This document shows positions 1 to 9,837 of a DNA stretch of 48,414 bases, in pieces. Made by a program: the position numbers and the translations under genes. The notes under the pieces were generated by a model. The model saw nothing but the letters and a program-made list of their open reading frames with translations. It ran no database searches and was not told the DNA's origin. Each line of letters opens with the position of its first letter. Positions within the stretch are counted from its first letter, which is position 1. This DNA is from Aurantiochytrium sp. KH105. Lineage: Eukaryota; Sar; Bigyra; Thraustochytrida; Thraustochytriidae. Location of the stretch: the NCBI GenBank assembly GCA_003116975.1, contig BGKB01000266.1, forward strand, positions 1 through 48,414, read 5' to 3'.

Positions 1-353
1 CAAGGCAGCTCGGAGAGCACTTCTCGAAGCTGACCCGCCTCGGCGACGCCGCTGGCTTCGACGATAATGTAGTCGAAGCCATCTTCGCGGCTTGCGACGA
101 GAGATTCGATACTCTCGACAAGATCATCGCTCGCGGTGCAGCAGGCGCAGCCGTTCTCGAGCTGCACTGAGACAAGCTTTCCTTGCGCGTCTTCGGCCAC
201 GCTCTTGACCAGCTGGGCGTCGATATTGACTTTGGCAACGTCGTTTGCAACGACACCTACGCTCACATCGTCGGGACACTGCGTCAACACGTGCTGCAGC
301 GTCGTGGTCTTTCCCACGCCCAGGAACCCGCACAGCGCCACCACGCGCGTCAT
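1..353 (-). CDS. CobW/COG0523-family G3E GTPase, N-terminal part (truncated by window edge)
   Basis: The reading frame starts at the ATG complementary to 351-353 and runs off the left edge, giving 117 codons. Seen: a P-loop GFLGVGKTTTL at residues 9-19, the CxCC-type metal-binding motif GCACC near residue 70, and EASGVAE, the counterpart of the family's E(S/A)(S/T)G(L/V)A motif. These three in this order define COG0523 (CobW/YjiA/ZNG1-like) GTPases. Members use GTP hydrolysis to deliver metal ions, zinc in the case of eukaryotic ZNG1, to client enzymes. The substrate cannot be read from the fragment. The gene is divergent from the SDR gene starting at 1175. The C-terminal CobW_C domain would lie outside the window. 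Family assignment is secure; metal and client are unknown. Confidence 0.93.
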   Translation of the reverse strand, partial: MTRVVALCGFLGVGKTTTLQHVLTQCPDDVSVGVVANDVAKVNIDAQLVKSVAEDAQGKLVSVQLENGCACCTASDDLVESIESLVASREDGFDYIIVEASGVAEAGQLREVLSELP

Positions 354-1174
354 TTGTCAACGAGTGCCTTCGCCTCGAGAATCGTCGCTTATGCGCTTTT
401 GCCAGACCAAGAGATTCCGTTCCCTCAGTTGCCCGTTACAACTTGAACCCGAACGAACTTTGAACCATCATCGTGACTTCGAAGTCTAACTACAAATAAA
501 ACTAACTTGGCCTGGGCCTATCAGTGGTGCCGATCTCGACGATCAATCGTTCGACGAAAGGCCTACTACTCGGAATCGTGTTTCCAGGAGACTTTGCTTT
601 GCGCATCTTTAAACCACGGATCCAACCCGTCGTAGAATTTTCTTGAAAAAAAGAAAAGCAAAGAATGAAAAGAAAAGAGAAAGAAAAAGAAAAAAAGGAA
701 AAAAGATCAGCACCATCGCACCCCGGGACAAGGGCCTAGGCCTACTACATCCGTGGGAACGATTGCCCATTCGCCCACGAACGACAGCGAGTGACTCCCA
801 CCTCGTCTTGCGGTCCCCGAGGAGACTGACTCAGACTGGCCGACTGAAGGACGCTTGATCGAACAGGGAATCGCGCTGGCGATCGATCTTCCCTGTCAAT
901 GAGCCCTTTCTTCATGGTCTGCAGCTGGCAGCAGGCTGCGATGGCGGGAGGGCGTGCGGTCGAGATCCTGGCTCGGCAGAACGGAAACGCGGCTGCAGTG
1001 TAGCGGGTGGAGCGTCAAGCGTCGAGACGGCTGCGAGCGGACCAGCAGCGCGACTGCGACTCGCCGCGCGCGCAGAGCACGCCCGGGCCGGCGGAGGACC
1101 GGGACCTGGACCGGGACTGGGACTGAGAGTGGGGACTCGGCGTGGGACCAGAACTGTCGAGTCGAGCGCGCAAG
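354..1174. other. Intergenic region between divergent CobW and SDR genes
   Basis: No convincing coding sequence is seen on either strand. It holds a purine-only tract (about 642-706, mostly A/G on the plus strand), then a GC-rich stretch leading to the SDR start. An inverted repeat lies at 863-896 (separate entry). It presumably contains both promoters and 5' UTRs. Confidence 0.6.
863..896. promoter_or_regulatory. Inverted repeat in CobW/SDR intergenic region
   Basis: ACAGGGAA at 863-870 is matched by its exact reverse complement TTCCCTGT at 889-896, with an 18-nt spacer holding the palindrome GATCGATC (881-888). This could be a transcription-factor site or an RNA hairpin. No function is assigned. 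Confidence 0.35.
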
Positions 1175-2185
1175 ATGGCTTCGCAACTGGGAGACTTCCA
1201 GCCCAAGTGGTTTCCCGACTTTGCGCAGAAGCTGCCCCGCGTGGAAGGCAAGGTCTTCGTTGTCACGGGCACGACTTCCGGCACGGGCTTCACCGCCGCG
1301 AAGACTGTCGTGGAAAAAGGCGGCACGCTCGTCGCTCTCAACAGACCCTCAGAGCGCGCCACCGCTGCCCTCCAAAAGCTCAAGGATATCCCAGAGGCAA
1401 GCGACCGCGTTCATGGCGTAGATTGCGACCTGCAATCCTTTGCCTCCGTGCGCGAGGCCGCAGCCAAAGTGCGCGAGAGCTTTCCGGAGGTGCACTGTCT
1501 TGCCAACAATGCGGGCATCATGGCGACTCCCGACCGCGCCACCAAGGACGGCTTTGACGAACAGATGCAGACAAACCATTTGTCGCACTTTCTACTCGTA
1601 AAGGAACTGATGCCGTGTCTCTTGGCGAGCGCCGCCAAAACGGGCGAAGATGCCCGCATCGTGAACCACTCAAGTGGCGCGCGCAAGAGAACCCAGGTTC
1701 TCGAGGAGAAATACTTTGGCAAAAACGGAGGAAATCTCGGCGGGGATGAGGTCTCCAATATGGCGGGCCCACCCTTTACGCGCTATGCGCAGACAAAACT
1801 CGCCAACTCGGTGTTCACGCATGCGCTGGCGGACCGTCTCGAGGCCGCCAAGCTTCCCGTAAAGGTCTTCTCCTGCCACCCGGGCGCAAGTGCCACGAGC
1901 CTCGCCAATCACCTCGACATCAACTCTCTCTCAAGCTTCAAGGTTTTTTTCTTCAAGATGATCCTTCAAAGCGCTGATGATGGCGCCATGGGACTTGTCA
2001 AGTGCATGATGGATCCCTCTGTCACTTCCCGGGGCATGTACGGCCCCAACGGCTGGTTCCAGACCTTTTACGGACCTGCCGAGTACACCAAGCCGCTCGA
2101 CAGTGAGACAGACAAGGCGAATAAGGACCTGCTCTGGCGCGCAAGCGAGCAAGCCATTGGTGAAACCTTTACTGTCTCCCAGTAG
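1175..2185 (+). CDS. Short-chain dehydrogenase/reductase (SDR), retinol-dehydrogenase-like
   Basis: A 336-residue single-exon protein. The frame is open upstream to a GTG at 1142, but the first ATG, at 1175, has A at -3 and G at +4, so it is taken as the start. Seen: NAD(P)-binding TGTTSGTG at 31-38, NNAG at 111-114, the structural Asn in the QTNH context near 134, Ser 166/167 in HSSGA, and YAQTK (Tyr204, Lys208). The full classical SDR catalytic set is therefore present. The layout (long C-terminal arm, NHLSHF after NNAG) resembles the RDH11-14/WWOX/protochlorophyllide-reductase-like branch that reduces retinoids, steroids or other lipophilic carbonyls. The substrate cannot be told from sequence. 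Stop TAG is at 2183-2185, with an AATAAA about 95 nt downstream. Confidence 0.9.
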   Translation: MASQLGDFQPKWFPDFAQKLPRVEGKVFVVTGTTSGTGFTAAKTVVEKGGTLVALNRPSERATAALQKLKDIPEASDRVHGVDCDLQSFASVREAAAKVRESFPEVHCLANNAGIMATPDRATKDGFDEQMQTNHLSHFLLVKELMPCLLASAAKTGEDARIVNHSSGARKRTQVLEEKYFGKNGGNLGGDEVSNMAGPPFTRYAQTKLANSVFTHALADRLEAAKLPVKVFSCHPGASATSLANHLDINSLSSFKVFFFKMILQSADDGAMGLVKCMMDPSVTSRGMYGPNGWFQTFYGPAEYTKPLDSETDKANKDLLWRASEQAIGETFTVSQ

Positions 2186-2280
2186 GCCTCGACCGGGCCG
2201 ACACGATTTTGCTCGTGAGTAAATGATCTTGTTCCCTTCGCTCCCTTCATTCCCTTCCCTTCCCTTTCCTCTTCCCTCTA

Positions 2281-2286
2281 AATAAA
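2281..2286 (+). terminator. Candidate polyadenylation signal for the SDR gene
   Basis: AATAAA lies 96 nt after the SDR stop codon, just after a pyrimidine-rich stretch (2230-2280) and about 195 nt before the next start codon. It is the only such hexamer between the two genes. Confidence 0.4.
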
Positions 2287-2479
2287 GAAAAGATCCAAAT
2301 CTGAACTCTCTGCGTGCCTGCGCAAACTAGCCAGCAAGCAAACTAGCAAACAGGCTAAACCTCAGACGAGAGACAAGACAGTCGCCGCGCGCGCGTGCGC
2401 GAGCAACTCGTCCCTTAAGCGCCCCGCGCAAGAGAAGAAAACCATACGAGCCTCGTAGAGTAGAGAAAGGCGAGCAAGC

Positions 2480-3586
2480 ATGTCGGGCCCCTCGCTGCGC
2501 GCGGCCAACGGCGGCGTTCCCGCCAAGCTCCAATTCTTCGATGCCAGCGCCGACGCCGTTGCGCCAACGCCAACGACACCCGTGGTCGTTGTCACGTACG
2601 CGGGCAACGACCTTGCCAACGTCCCTGCGCAACTCGAGGCAGCGCTTTCGACGCAAGGTCTCGAGGCACTTCGGCACCTTGCCAGCAACGTGGCCAAGCC
2701 GTCGCGCGACGCTGCAAAAAAGTTCGAGACCCACGTCAAGATCTCAGAAAACGAATGGCAGCGCATCGCACTTTGCGTGCTTCCCTCGCATCGCCCTTCT
2801 CGCCACGCTGCCAAGGGCCACCCTCATGCACTCGCTGACATTGTCGGGTCCGCTGCCGGCGGCGGAAATGCGGCCATCTTCCTCTTGCTCAAGGATCCGC
2901 AGGAAGAAGGCTTTGCCGCATGCTGCGCTGTCGCGCGCGCTTTCCCCACGTACTCTTTGAAGTCATCTGATGTGCAAAAGTCCGAGAGGGCTTCCTCCAC
3001 GCCCACCGAGGTTCGCATTTTTGTCGATCTACAGTGGGATTTGCTCAGCGTGGGCCAAGGTACCGTCGGCCCGAAGGAGATGAACTTTGTGGCTGCAATG
3101 ATTCAAGAATCGGCAGCGCTAGTGGACATGCCGACCAACATTCTCCAGGTCACATCATACGTGAAGCGAATCGAAGAACTCGTCTCGCAGACGGGTCTCC
3201 CCGTCGAGGTCAAAGTCATTCAAGGTGAAGAACTCTGCACACAAGGCTTTGGCGGTATTTACGGCGTCGGAAAGGCCGCGGAAAACCCACCCGCGCTCGT
3301 CATCCTCTCTCACAAGCCGGAAACCAAGTCCTCGGCCTCGGTGTGTCTCATTGGCAAGGGCATCGTCTACGACACCGGTGGTCTCTCCATCAAGTCCAAG
3401 ACTGGAATGCCTGGCATGAAGCGCGATATGGGCGGCAGCGCTGGTTGCCTTGGTGGATTTTTGGCGCTTGTGAATGCGGGTGGCATTGGCCAGGAAATGC
3501 ACTGCCTTTTGGCCCTCGCGGAGAATTCGGTGGCCTCGAACGCGACTCGACCTGACGATGTTCATACCTTTTACTCGGGGAAGACA

Positions 3587-3618
<32 letters not shown>

Positions 3619-4063
3619 CCTTGTGATGGCTGATGCCCTCGCGTATGCCGTGAAGCACCTCAATCCCGAACTTCTCATCAACATGGCCACGCTCACAGGT
3701 GCGCAAAGCTCCGCAACGGGACTCAAGCATGCTGCAGTCTTTACGAACCTTGACGAGGTGGAGGCCTTGGCCGTGCAAGCTGGCCAGCGCAGCGGAGATC
3801 TCGTCCACCCGCTCCCTTACACGCCGGAGTTCTTCCGTGGGGAGTTCAAGTCTGAGATTGCGGACATGAAGAATTCACAAAAGAATCGATCAAATGCTGG
3901 CTGCGCGGCACCTGCGACGTTTCTGAGCAATCACATTGAGCCTTATCTTGACCAGAACAAGGCCTGGCTCCACATTGACATGGCGTCTCCCGCGGAGAAC
4001 AAGGGCAAGGCCACAGGATACGGTGTTGCGCTGCTCTTTACTTTGCTCAAATCGCGCATGTAG
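2480..4063 (+). CDS. M17 leucyl-aminopeptidase family protein, NPEPL1-type
   Basis: A 527-residue single-exon metallopeptidase starting at an ATG with A at -3 (caagcATG). Seen: the M17 signature NTDAEGRL at 374-381, and the metal/catalytic block GKGIVYDTGGLSIKSK with Lys293 and Asp298. This is followed by MPGMKRDMGG, whose wording is closer to animal NPEPL1 than to bacterial PepA or plant LAP. The N-terminal third is the usual divergent macrodomain-like part. M17 enzymes are dizinc hexamers removing N-terminal residues from peptides in the cytosol. All expected motif residues appear present, so activity is likely, though NPEPL1 itself is poorly characterised. No targeting peptide is obvious. 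Confidence 0.92.
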
Positions 4064-4237
4064 ACTCAGAGCCCGAGCAGCGGATCTCACGCTTCCAATT
4101 CGCGAAACCTTTTCGTCTCTTATCAGGCGACATAGCCATTGGACTCGTCAAATGCAGTGCAATTCGCCAATGTCATGCGTACCTGCCGGTCCGCTCGCCA
4201 TAAATCGGATGGAGGAAAGTCGAAAGTGGGCGGTCGT

Positions 4238-4276
<39 letters not shown>

Positions 4277-4778
4277 CAAACGGAGAAAAAGAAATATACA
4301 AGCGATTTTTGTTTGAAGGGGTCGGGTGCATCTTTGAATCCAATATTTGACTCAATGTGAGCGCGTTGGTTGCCAACAATTTAAGGGAGAAGAGTGTTTT
4401 TTCGGCAAATAAAGCATCCGTTGCCGCCAGGAAAGGCAGGGCAGAGTTTCGAATGTCTTGCGTCATAAGTAAGGAGCTTGATCGTGTCCTTCACTGTAAA
4501 ATTGAGGCAGGAAACAAAAAGACTTTTCGCGCGCTAGTCTGCATACTTGCGTGCGTGTACATTGTACTGCGGCGGGGCCGGATAGACTGGAGAATTCAAC
4601 ATGGGCGGATCGCGAGGAAAAGCCCGTACCTTCCATCTTTTGGTGTGTAAAATAGAAAGAGAAAAGCGGAGCAAAGCCGAGTTCGCCCGCATCATGGTGA
4701 AATCTCGTGATGAAACCAAGTGGAGGAACCTCTGGAGTCAAGTCCTACGACTTGGTTCATCTATCCGGCCTTGGACCC
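4064..4778. other. Convergent intergenic region with (CAG)12 tract
   Basis: This lies between the 3' ends of the aminopeptidase (+) and BioD-like (-) genes. It holds a perfect (CAG)12 at 4238-4273 and an AATAAA at 4408-4413, 345 nt after the aminopeptidase stop. No gene is recognisable. Confidence 0.6.
4238..4273 (+). repeat. (CAG)12 trinucleotide microsatellite
   Basis: Twelve uninterrupted CAG units on the plus strand, in the presumed 3' UTR of the aminopeptidase gene, outside any convincing reading frame. Confidence 0.95.
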
Positions 4779-5870
4779 TCAGCCAGAACGTTTAGCGCCA
4801 TTTTCTTTGGCGCGACGAATGATCTCCGCCTGCGTGAGCTTTCGCTTCACCGATGTTCGGGCAGGCATCTTGGGGACGATGACGGAGCCATCGGTCTGAG
4901 CATTTTGCTGCAGAATGGGCGACGGCGCTCGGGGCTCCGGCCCATTTGCCATGGATGCAGCTGCATCTTGAATTATGGCCCGCACGCTGTCTGCAGGAAT
5001 GCTGCCGAGAAGAGCCTGCACCGCCTTGGCTTGTGCGCTCCCCCAGGTGACGCCATCGTCTTCCGCTTTGGCGAGCTCCTTGAGCTCCTCAAGCTCGGTG
5101 AGACAGGCGTAAACCTTTTGCGTCTGCTTGAACTGGGCAAAGTAGGCTCGAATACTGGGCTCCGCCTTGTCGACAGCATAGAATCCCTCGCGCGAAAACC
5201 TGTTAAAAAGCGCCCCGAGCACTTTTACCCCATGGGCCTCGAAGAAAGTGGCATTCAAATTGTACGAGTCGATGGCGTTGCCAACGCCCGACGGACAGAC
5301 CAAGACAACGGGCGCGCCAATGCGACGGGCCATGGCCGCATTCGAAAGTCCCACAATACTACCAACAGCAGGGTAGCCAACTCCATCGACCACGACAAGA
5401 CGACGACCAGGCGTCCGTCTCAGTGCGCCGACTGCTTCTTCGATATCTTGAAGCATTTCTTCGCTTGTCTTGGTATTGCCGGCCAAGAATTCGCGCGTGA
5501 ATCCGCTCACATAGGTGACGGGCCCGGTAGGTGCCTCGATGCCGTGCTTCAAGGCGTATCTTGTCACGAGCTGTACCGCCTCACACTGCGTGGCGGGCTT
5601 AATGTAGGCGAGTTCGTGGGCTGCATAGCCGAGCTTTTCGTGCAGCGTCGCGAGAAGACCCAGACACGTTGAGGACTTTCCTACTTGCGAGCGGTCTCCA
5701 GACACGAAGATGAGGTCAGCAGGTTTCGCCTGGACGCCCGCGCCGCGGTCGCCGCCGCCGCCGCCGAGGCGGGCTACCTCGGACCTTGCCGCCAGTTCTC
5801 GGACCCATGAAGTGCCGGAAAAGACGCGCGGCGTCGCCTCGGGCGTGGCCGCCGGCCCGGCGTCTCCCAT
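4779..5870 (-). CDS. P-loop NTPase with dethiobiotin-synthetase/AAA_26-like domain
   Basis: A 363-residue protein. The frame is open a further 91 codons upstream to an ATG at 6143. That extension is basic, low-complexity, and collides with the neighbouring spliced gene ending at 6144. The ATG at 5870 (G at -3, G at +4) is therefore preferred. Seen: a Walker A variant GDRSQVGKSS (58-67), AYIKPATQ resembling the BioD KPVA segment, and VVVDGVGYPAVGSIVG followed by APVVLVCPSGVGNAIDSYNL, matching the BioD/Pta-N fold order. The C-terminus is basic (KRKLTQAEIIRRAKENGAKR), perhaps a nuclear signal. AAA_26 proteins bind ATP or use it for ligase-type chemistry. Whether this makes dethiobiotin is doubtful, since the BioD GT(D/N)TxVGKT loop is altered. 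Confidence 0.75.
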   Translation of the reverse strand: MGDAGPAATPEATPRVFSGTSWVRELAARSEVARLGGGGGDRGAGVQAKPADLIFVSGDRSQVGKSSTCLGLLATLHEKLGYAAHELAYIKPATQCEAVQLVTRYALKHGIEAPTGPVTYVSGFTREFLAGNTKTSEEMLQDIEEAVGALRRTPGRRLVVVDGVGYPAVGSIVGLSNAAMARRIGAPVVLVCPSGVGNAIDSYNLNATFFEAHGVKVLGALFNRFSREGFYAVDKAEPSIRAYFAQFKQTQKVYACLTELEELKELAKAEDDGVTWGSAQAKAVQALLGSIPADSVRAIIQDAAASMANGPEPRAPSPILQQNAQTDGSVIVPKMPARTSVKRKLTQAEIIRRAKENGAKRSG

Positions 5871-6143
5871 TGCGCGACCTGCGTGCGCGCGCCCTTGCTT
5901 CGCGTCCACCTCCTCGCGCCGCGCACGGCGGCTCGCAAGGCGTCGGGGGCTCGCCGCGCGGGCGACTGGAGTCCGCTCTTTGCCGCCTCCCCCAAGTGAC
6001 CCAAGAAATGCAAATGAAAGTGGAAACTCGGATTGGATTTCCTTCCTTTTAGGCCAAGTCGAGTATCGAGCCTCAGAGAACAATGAGTGAGACGCCGCAG
6101 CTGAGCGAGCTTGCGAGCTGCCCCGCGAAGGATCATGCTTCAT

Positions 6144-6838
6144 TCATTCATACAAGGCCTGCACATCAGCTTTGGCGGAAGAAACTTCAGTCTTTTCTTT
6201 GCGTTGCTGGATGGTCTTTTTGTTGCACCAGCCGTGCCGAGGAGGAGTCCTGCAACCACAGAACTTCGGGCAACGAAGTCTTAAATGGTCTCAGGCTACT
6301 GCTCTCGATCGACCTTGATCTCATTTGCAAGGACCACATCGTCCGATTTTTCTGCAGTGCATTGCATTGGGCACTCCTCGCGATAGTCAGTCGCACTACA
6401 AGATCGCCGCCAGAGCATTGAAGAACTTTCCCTGTCCCATTTGGGGAAGAATAGCAGACAAGGAGGAACGCAACAACGTAAGAGCGATGATTCAGGAAAA
6501 AAATCGTTGAGCAGCTGGTTTTTCACGGTGAGCATTATTGCGATTCCAAGACTTGAGGAAGAGCCCTGGAAACAGCTCCGTCACAGGTATGAGACGGGGT
6601 TAGTAGGTGGGTGGATGGTAGAAGTAAAGTAAGAGAAAGTTTGCTTGCCGAGCGAGTGCGCGGGGGCGGATCGTACGCCATGTATAATATACCTCTTGCG
6701 GGAGGCGGCGTAGGCATATTGGGGAAAAAGGCGAACGGGCTCTTCGAGGTGCGCATCCTTCCACAAGCTTGCAGCAGCACGAGTCAGTCTGTCGCGCCGG
6801 ACCTGCCGCCCGCGCACACCATGACCGAGGCAAAACAT
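6144..6838 (-). CDS. Probable three-exon gene, product unknown (about 177 aa)
   Basis: This gene was found by joining minus-strand reading frames. Exon 3 (6249-6144) encodes a peptide ending KADVQALYE-stop after a TTGCAG acceptor. Exon 2 (6565-6300) contains YREECPMQCTAEK and ends at donor GTAGCC; the intron 6250-6299 is 50 nt and joins in frame at a Gln codon. Exon 1 (6838-6677) starts MFCLGHGVRG and contains ARKRY-like basic/aromatic text (AYAASRKRYIIHG). The intron 6566-6676 has GTACGA, a perfect TACTAAC branch site at 6605-6599, and TTTCCAG. All phases match (162+266+106 nt, 178 codons). Exon 3 and its intron are the best supported. The middle of exon 2 is less protein-like, and exon 1 could start or end elsewhere. 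No family is recognised. Confidence 0.5.
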
Positions 6839-6943
6839 GTGCCGGCGGCCGAACGGAGATCAACCAATCAATCACCGACATCACCATCACCACACTTGCA
6901 TATTGGAATGATAAAGATGTGGGAAAGCGAATCGAGTCGTCAG

Positions 6944-6963
6944 TGATTGATTGATTGATTGAT
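6944..6963 (+). repeat. (TGAT)5 microsatellite
   Basis: Five perfect TGAT units in the short gap between the three-exon gene and the 3' end of the cyclin gene. Confidence 0.9.
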
Positions 6964-7020
6964 ACCTTCGCCGGCAGGCACCGCGACCTCGGTCAAGGGC
7001 TGGACGTCAGTGTGCGCCGT

Positions 7021-8193
7021 CTACACGAGCTCGATAGTCGAGACGTGCATGTACTTGGACGACGAGTACTTTTTGTTGACCGCCTGCAGGTAGTTCTTCT
7101 GGTTCGTGCTGTAGAGCGTCTTCATGGTGGACATGCACTCTTCAATGTCTTCGGGTCCATAGCCGGCGTGGCGCGTGAGCGTATGGCCCCACGACTTGCG
7201 GCTGTCCGTGAGGGACTGGGCAATGTACAATGCGGCAGCAGCCACCAGCGATGGGCGAAAGGTGAGCATGCGGTACTCTTGCAGAGATCGCTCAACGAGG
7301 TACGTGGCAAAGTGCTGGGTTTTGGCGCTTGAGCATGCGACCTTCATGAAGCGGCGCAAAAAGGTGTACGGAGATGGAGTGGTGAGGTGGAAGTCGAGAA
7401 CATTAAGCATAACGCCCTCCATCTTGAGGAGCTCCTCGGCGGTGAATGCCTTGTCCGACATGGAGACAAAGTCGGGGGCTTCTGGAGCGTAGATCTCCTC
7501 GTACTTGGACGCGAGCAGCATGGCGGCGCAGCCCACAAGCTGCAGCTTGCGCCGTGGGACAACCTTGCGCTCGAGGAAGCGGTCGAGAAGGTTGACAGTC
7601 AGGTACAGGGTCTGCGGCAGGAGCTCAAACTTGACGTGGACCTGGACGAGCCAGTCGATGAGGAGTGCGCGCATCTTCTCGTTGATGTCGGTCTGCGTGG
7701 ACATGTAGTCCGGTCCGGCCAGGTACTTTGTTTCCACCTTGCGGTAGTGGCTGTAAATGTCACCAACGTACTCTGCAGCGTACTTGGGGTTGCTAAGGTC
7801 ATTCTCGTCGGCAATGTCGATGTTGGTGGCCGGAACACGGTGCGTGTGGTTGTTACTCTTTTCGGGCCCGGGGGTGGCCATCTCCATCTTGCTGCTGGTG
7901 TCATCTTCAAAGTTGGTCGGGCTGTGGTTCTTCTCCAAGAAACGAGTTGGCTTTTCCTTTTCTTCGACGGCGACCGAGAATGGCTTGGCGACCGTGTGCT
8001 GCTTCTTGGTGCCCTTGTCGCCAAAGCCGACACCGAGGCTGCGGTTGGAAATATCGCCAAGAGCGGCGCGCGGGCCCTTGGCGCCGCGCTTGAGGTTGTC
8101 CTTGCCGTGCATGTTATTGTTGACACCGCCGACGTTGCTGGGCATCGGGTTTGACGACCGCAGCGAGCCCTGCCATGACGAAACGCGGCTCAT
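7021..8193 (-). CDS. B-type (mitotic) cyclin
   Basis: A 390-residue single-exon protein starting at the ATG at 8193. Seen: an N-terminal destruction box RAALGDISN (residues 42-50), with KDN at 31-33 as a weak KEN-like site. The cyclin signature MRALLIDWLVQVH is at 174-186. Two cyclin folds span about 146-272 and 274-385 (ASKYEEIYAPEAPDF, then TPYTFLRRFM-like text in SPYTFLRRFMK). Length and order match cyclin B. It should activate CDK1 at the G2/M transition and be destroyed by APC/C through the D-box. The N-terminal 130 residues are otherwise disordered. The C-terminus lacks any membrane or localisation signal. Cyclin A is a less likely alternative, since YVGDIYSHYRKVE and the D-box context fit B better. 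Confidence 0.94.
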   Translation of the reverse strand: MSRVSSWQGSLRSSNPMPSNVGGVNNNMHGKDNLKRGAKGPRAALGDISNRSLGVGFGDKGTKKQHTVAKPFSVAVEEKEKPTRFLEKNHSPTNFEDDTSSKMEMATPGPEKSNNHTHRVPATNIDIADENDLSNPKYAAEYVGDIYSHYRKVETKYLAGPDYMSTQTDINEKMRALLIDWLVQVHVKFELLPQTLYLTVNLLDRFLERKVVPRRKLQLVGCAAMLLASKYEEIYAPEAPDFVSMSDKAFTAEELLKMEGVMLNVLDFHLTTPSPYTFLRRFMKVACSSAKTQHFATYLVERSLQEYRMLTFRPSLVAAAALYIAQSLTDSRKSWGHTLTRHAGYGPEDIEECMSTMKTLYSTNQKNYLQAVNKKYSSSKYMHVSTIELV

Positions 8194-9837
8194 TTTTCTC
8201 TGTGTGGATGAATGTGTTTGCTTTCGCTTTGCTTTGCTTTGCTGGACGCTGCAGCTCTCGCTGTCTCGCCGAGCGGCTCGAGGTCTGCCTACTTTGGGTA
8301 AGCGCTACGGTTACGCCAAAGATCCTCCGAGCAGACGTTCGTTCGTCTACCTTTGACCGATCTGATGGATCGGTAACGCAGCAGTCGCTCGCGCTCGCTT
8401 GTTCACTTCAGGCTCGAATCCGTCCGTCTGTCGTCAAGCGATGCTATTTGCGATTTGACCGTGCGCGTTGATTGATTGCTTGGTTTCTTCGGCTGGTCGT
8501 TTAGTTGTTTGCTTGCTTGTTGCTTTGTTTGCGGCCGGCCCCGTTCCCTTGGAATCGGGCACGAGGTTTGTCCGGGGCTTCTCGCGCCGCGCGAGGTCGA
8601 TTCCGTGGCTCGAGGTCCTCGCTCTCGCGCGTGGCTCCGGCTCGCTGCGCTCTGCTCTGTTCTGCTCCGCTCCGCTGCGCCGCACCTCGCTTCGCTTCGC
8701 TCGACTCTGCTCTGCTCTTGCGTCGCGGTCGAAGACTCGCCTGATCTCGGACTGCTGTCGCCTCCAAATTGCTCGACTTGGGCGCGCTGTGCAAAGTCGG
8801 TTTTACGCCCTGCCACTGTGGCTTTTCCTGTTTTCTGAGTGTCTCCTCGAAGGTCTACTTCGTCCCATGCAGAGCCGCTCAAGCCGCTCAAACCGCTCAA
8901 AAGCCGCGGGAAAGCCGCGCAAAAGCCGCGGGAAAGCCGCGCAAAAGTAGCGCAAACTCGGCAGAGAAGAGCAGCGCAGCGCAGCGCGGAGCGGAGCGAG
9001 GCGCCGCGCGCGGCTTGGCGCGGCCTTGCGCGCTGGCTGGCGCCGCGGTCGTTTCCCTTCCCCAGCGGCGTGACGCGCAAAATTCGCGANGCGGCGGCCG
9101 TTTCTCACGCGGGAACTCCCAAGCCGACCCCCCACGCCGCCTCCGTGCGCCGCGCGCGCCGGCCCCGTGCAGGCACGCAAGCAGGCAGGAACCGGGGGCC
9201 CCCCGCGGTTCGCATTTGAAATTTCGAAATCGCGCCCAGACTACCCCCCGCGCGCACGGCCCGTTACGTGCGGGGCGGTGACGGTTAGGTTCGAGGCGCC
9301 GCCGCGACATGAACGAGTGAATGCGCGATTTCATGCGTGCGTGCAGGCATGAACGAACGAATGGATGCGTGAGAGCACGGCTGGAGAACTCGGCTGCAGC
9401 AACTGGCCCGAGCGCTTCGCAGTCGCGTGCGTGCGCCTCGCCCGCTCCGCCGGATACATCGATCCGGCCGTAGTACTCACCGTGACACACACCCAGGCGA
9501 GAATGCATGCCGGGATGCAGAGCGATCGCACGCAGGGGACACATGCGCGGAGTACGCACGCGCTTCTCACATGGATGGCGAAACGCCGCGCTCTGTGCGA
9601 GAGAGGGAGGGAGGGAGGAAGGGAGGAAGGGAGAGTCGCGGCAGCGGGGCGAAACAGAGAGAGGGAGAAAGGGACACCGGTGAGGACGTGGGCGAGGACA
9701 AGCGAGCGATTCCGATTATCTTCTAGGAAAGGCAACTGTGTGGGTGGTGTAAGGCAGCCAGCCACCCAAACTAGCGAGCGAGGCGGGATATAGAATATCT
9801 GCCTGCTCGTCGGCGCTTTGGTTGAAAAAGGATCAAA
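8194..9837. other. Repeat-rich, GC-rich gap upstream of cyclin B; no gene seen
   Basis: It contains a (GCTTT) run at 8226-8240 in the cyclin 5' flank, a tandem block at 8872-8947, the single ambiguous base N at 9090, and a GGGA-type purine tract at about 9600-9670. Long open frames exist on both strands, but they are Arg/Ala/Ser-rich, overlap one another in several phases, and arise from the composition. Nothing is supported as coding. Confidence 0.6.
8872..8947 (+). repeat. Short tandem repeat block, CCGCTCAAA and AAGCCGCG units
   Basis: Three copies of a CCGCTCAA(A/G) unit are followed by alternating AAAGCCGCGGG and AAAGCCGCGC units, two rounds of each. Degenerate purine/GC-rich tandem array of unknown function. 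Confidence 0.8.

Noticed and set aside
7387..8154. 255-codon plus-strand frame
   Set aside because: Antisense to the cyclin gene.
8403..9559. Overlapping 220-225-codon minus-strand frames
   Set aside because: Arg/Ser/Ala repeats in GC-rich DNA, one spanning the ambiguous base; no motif.
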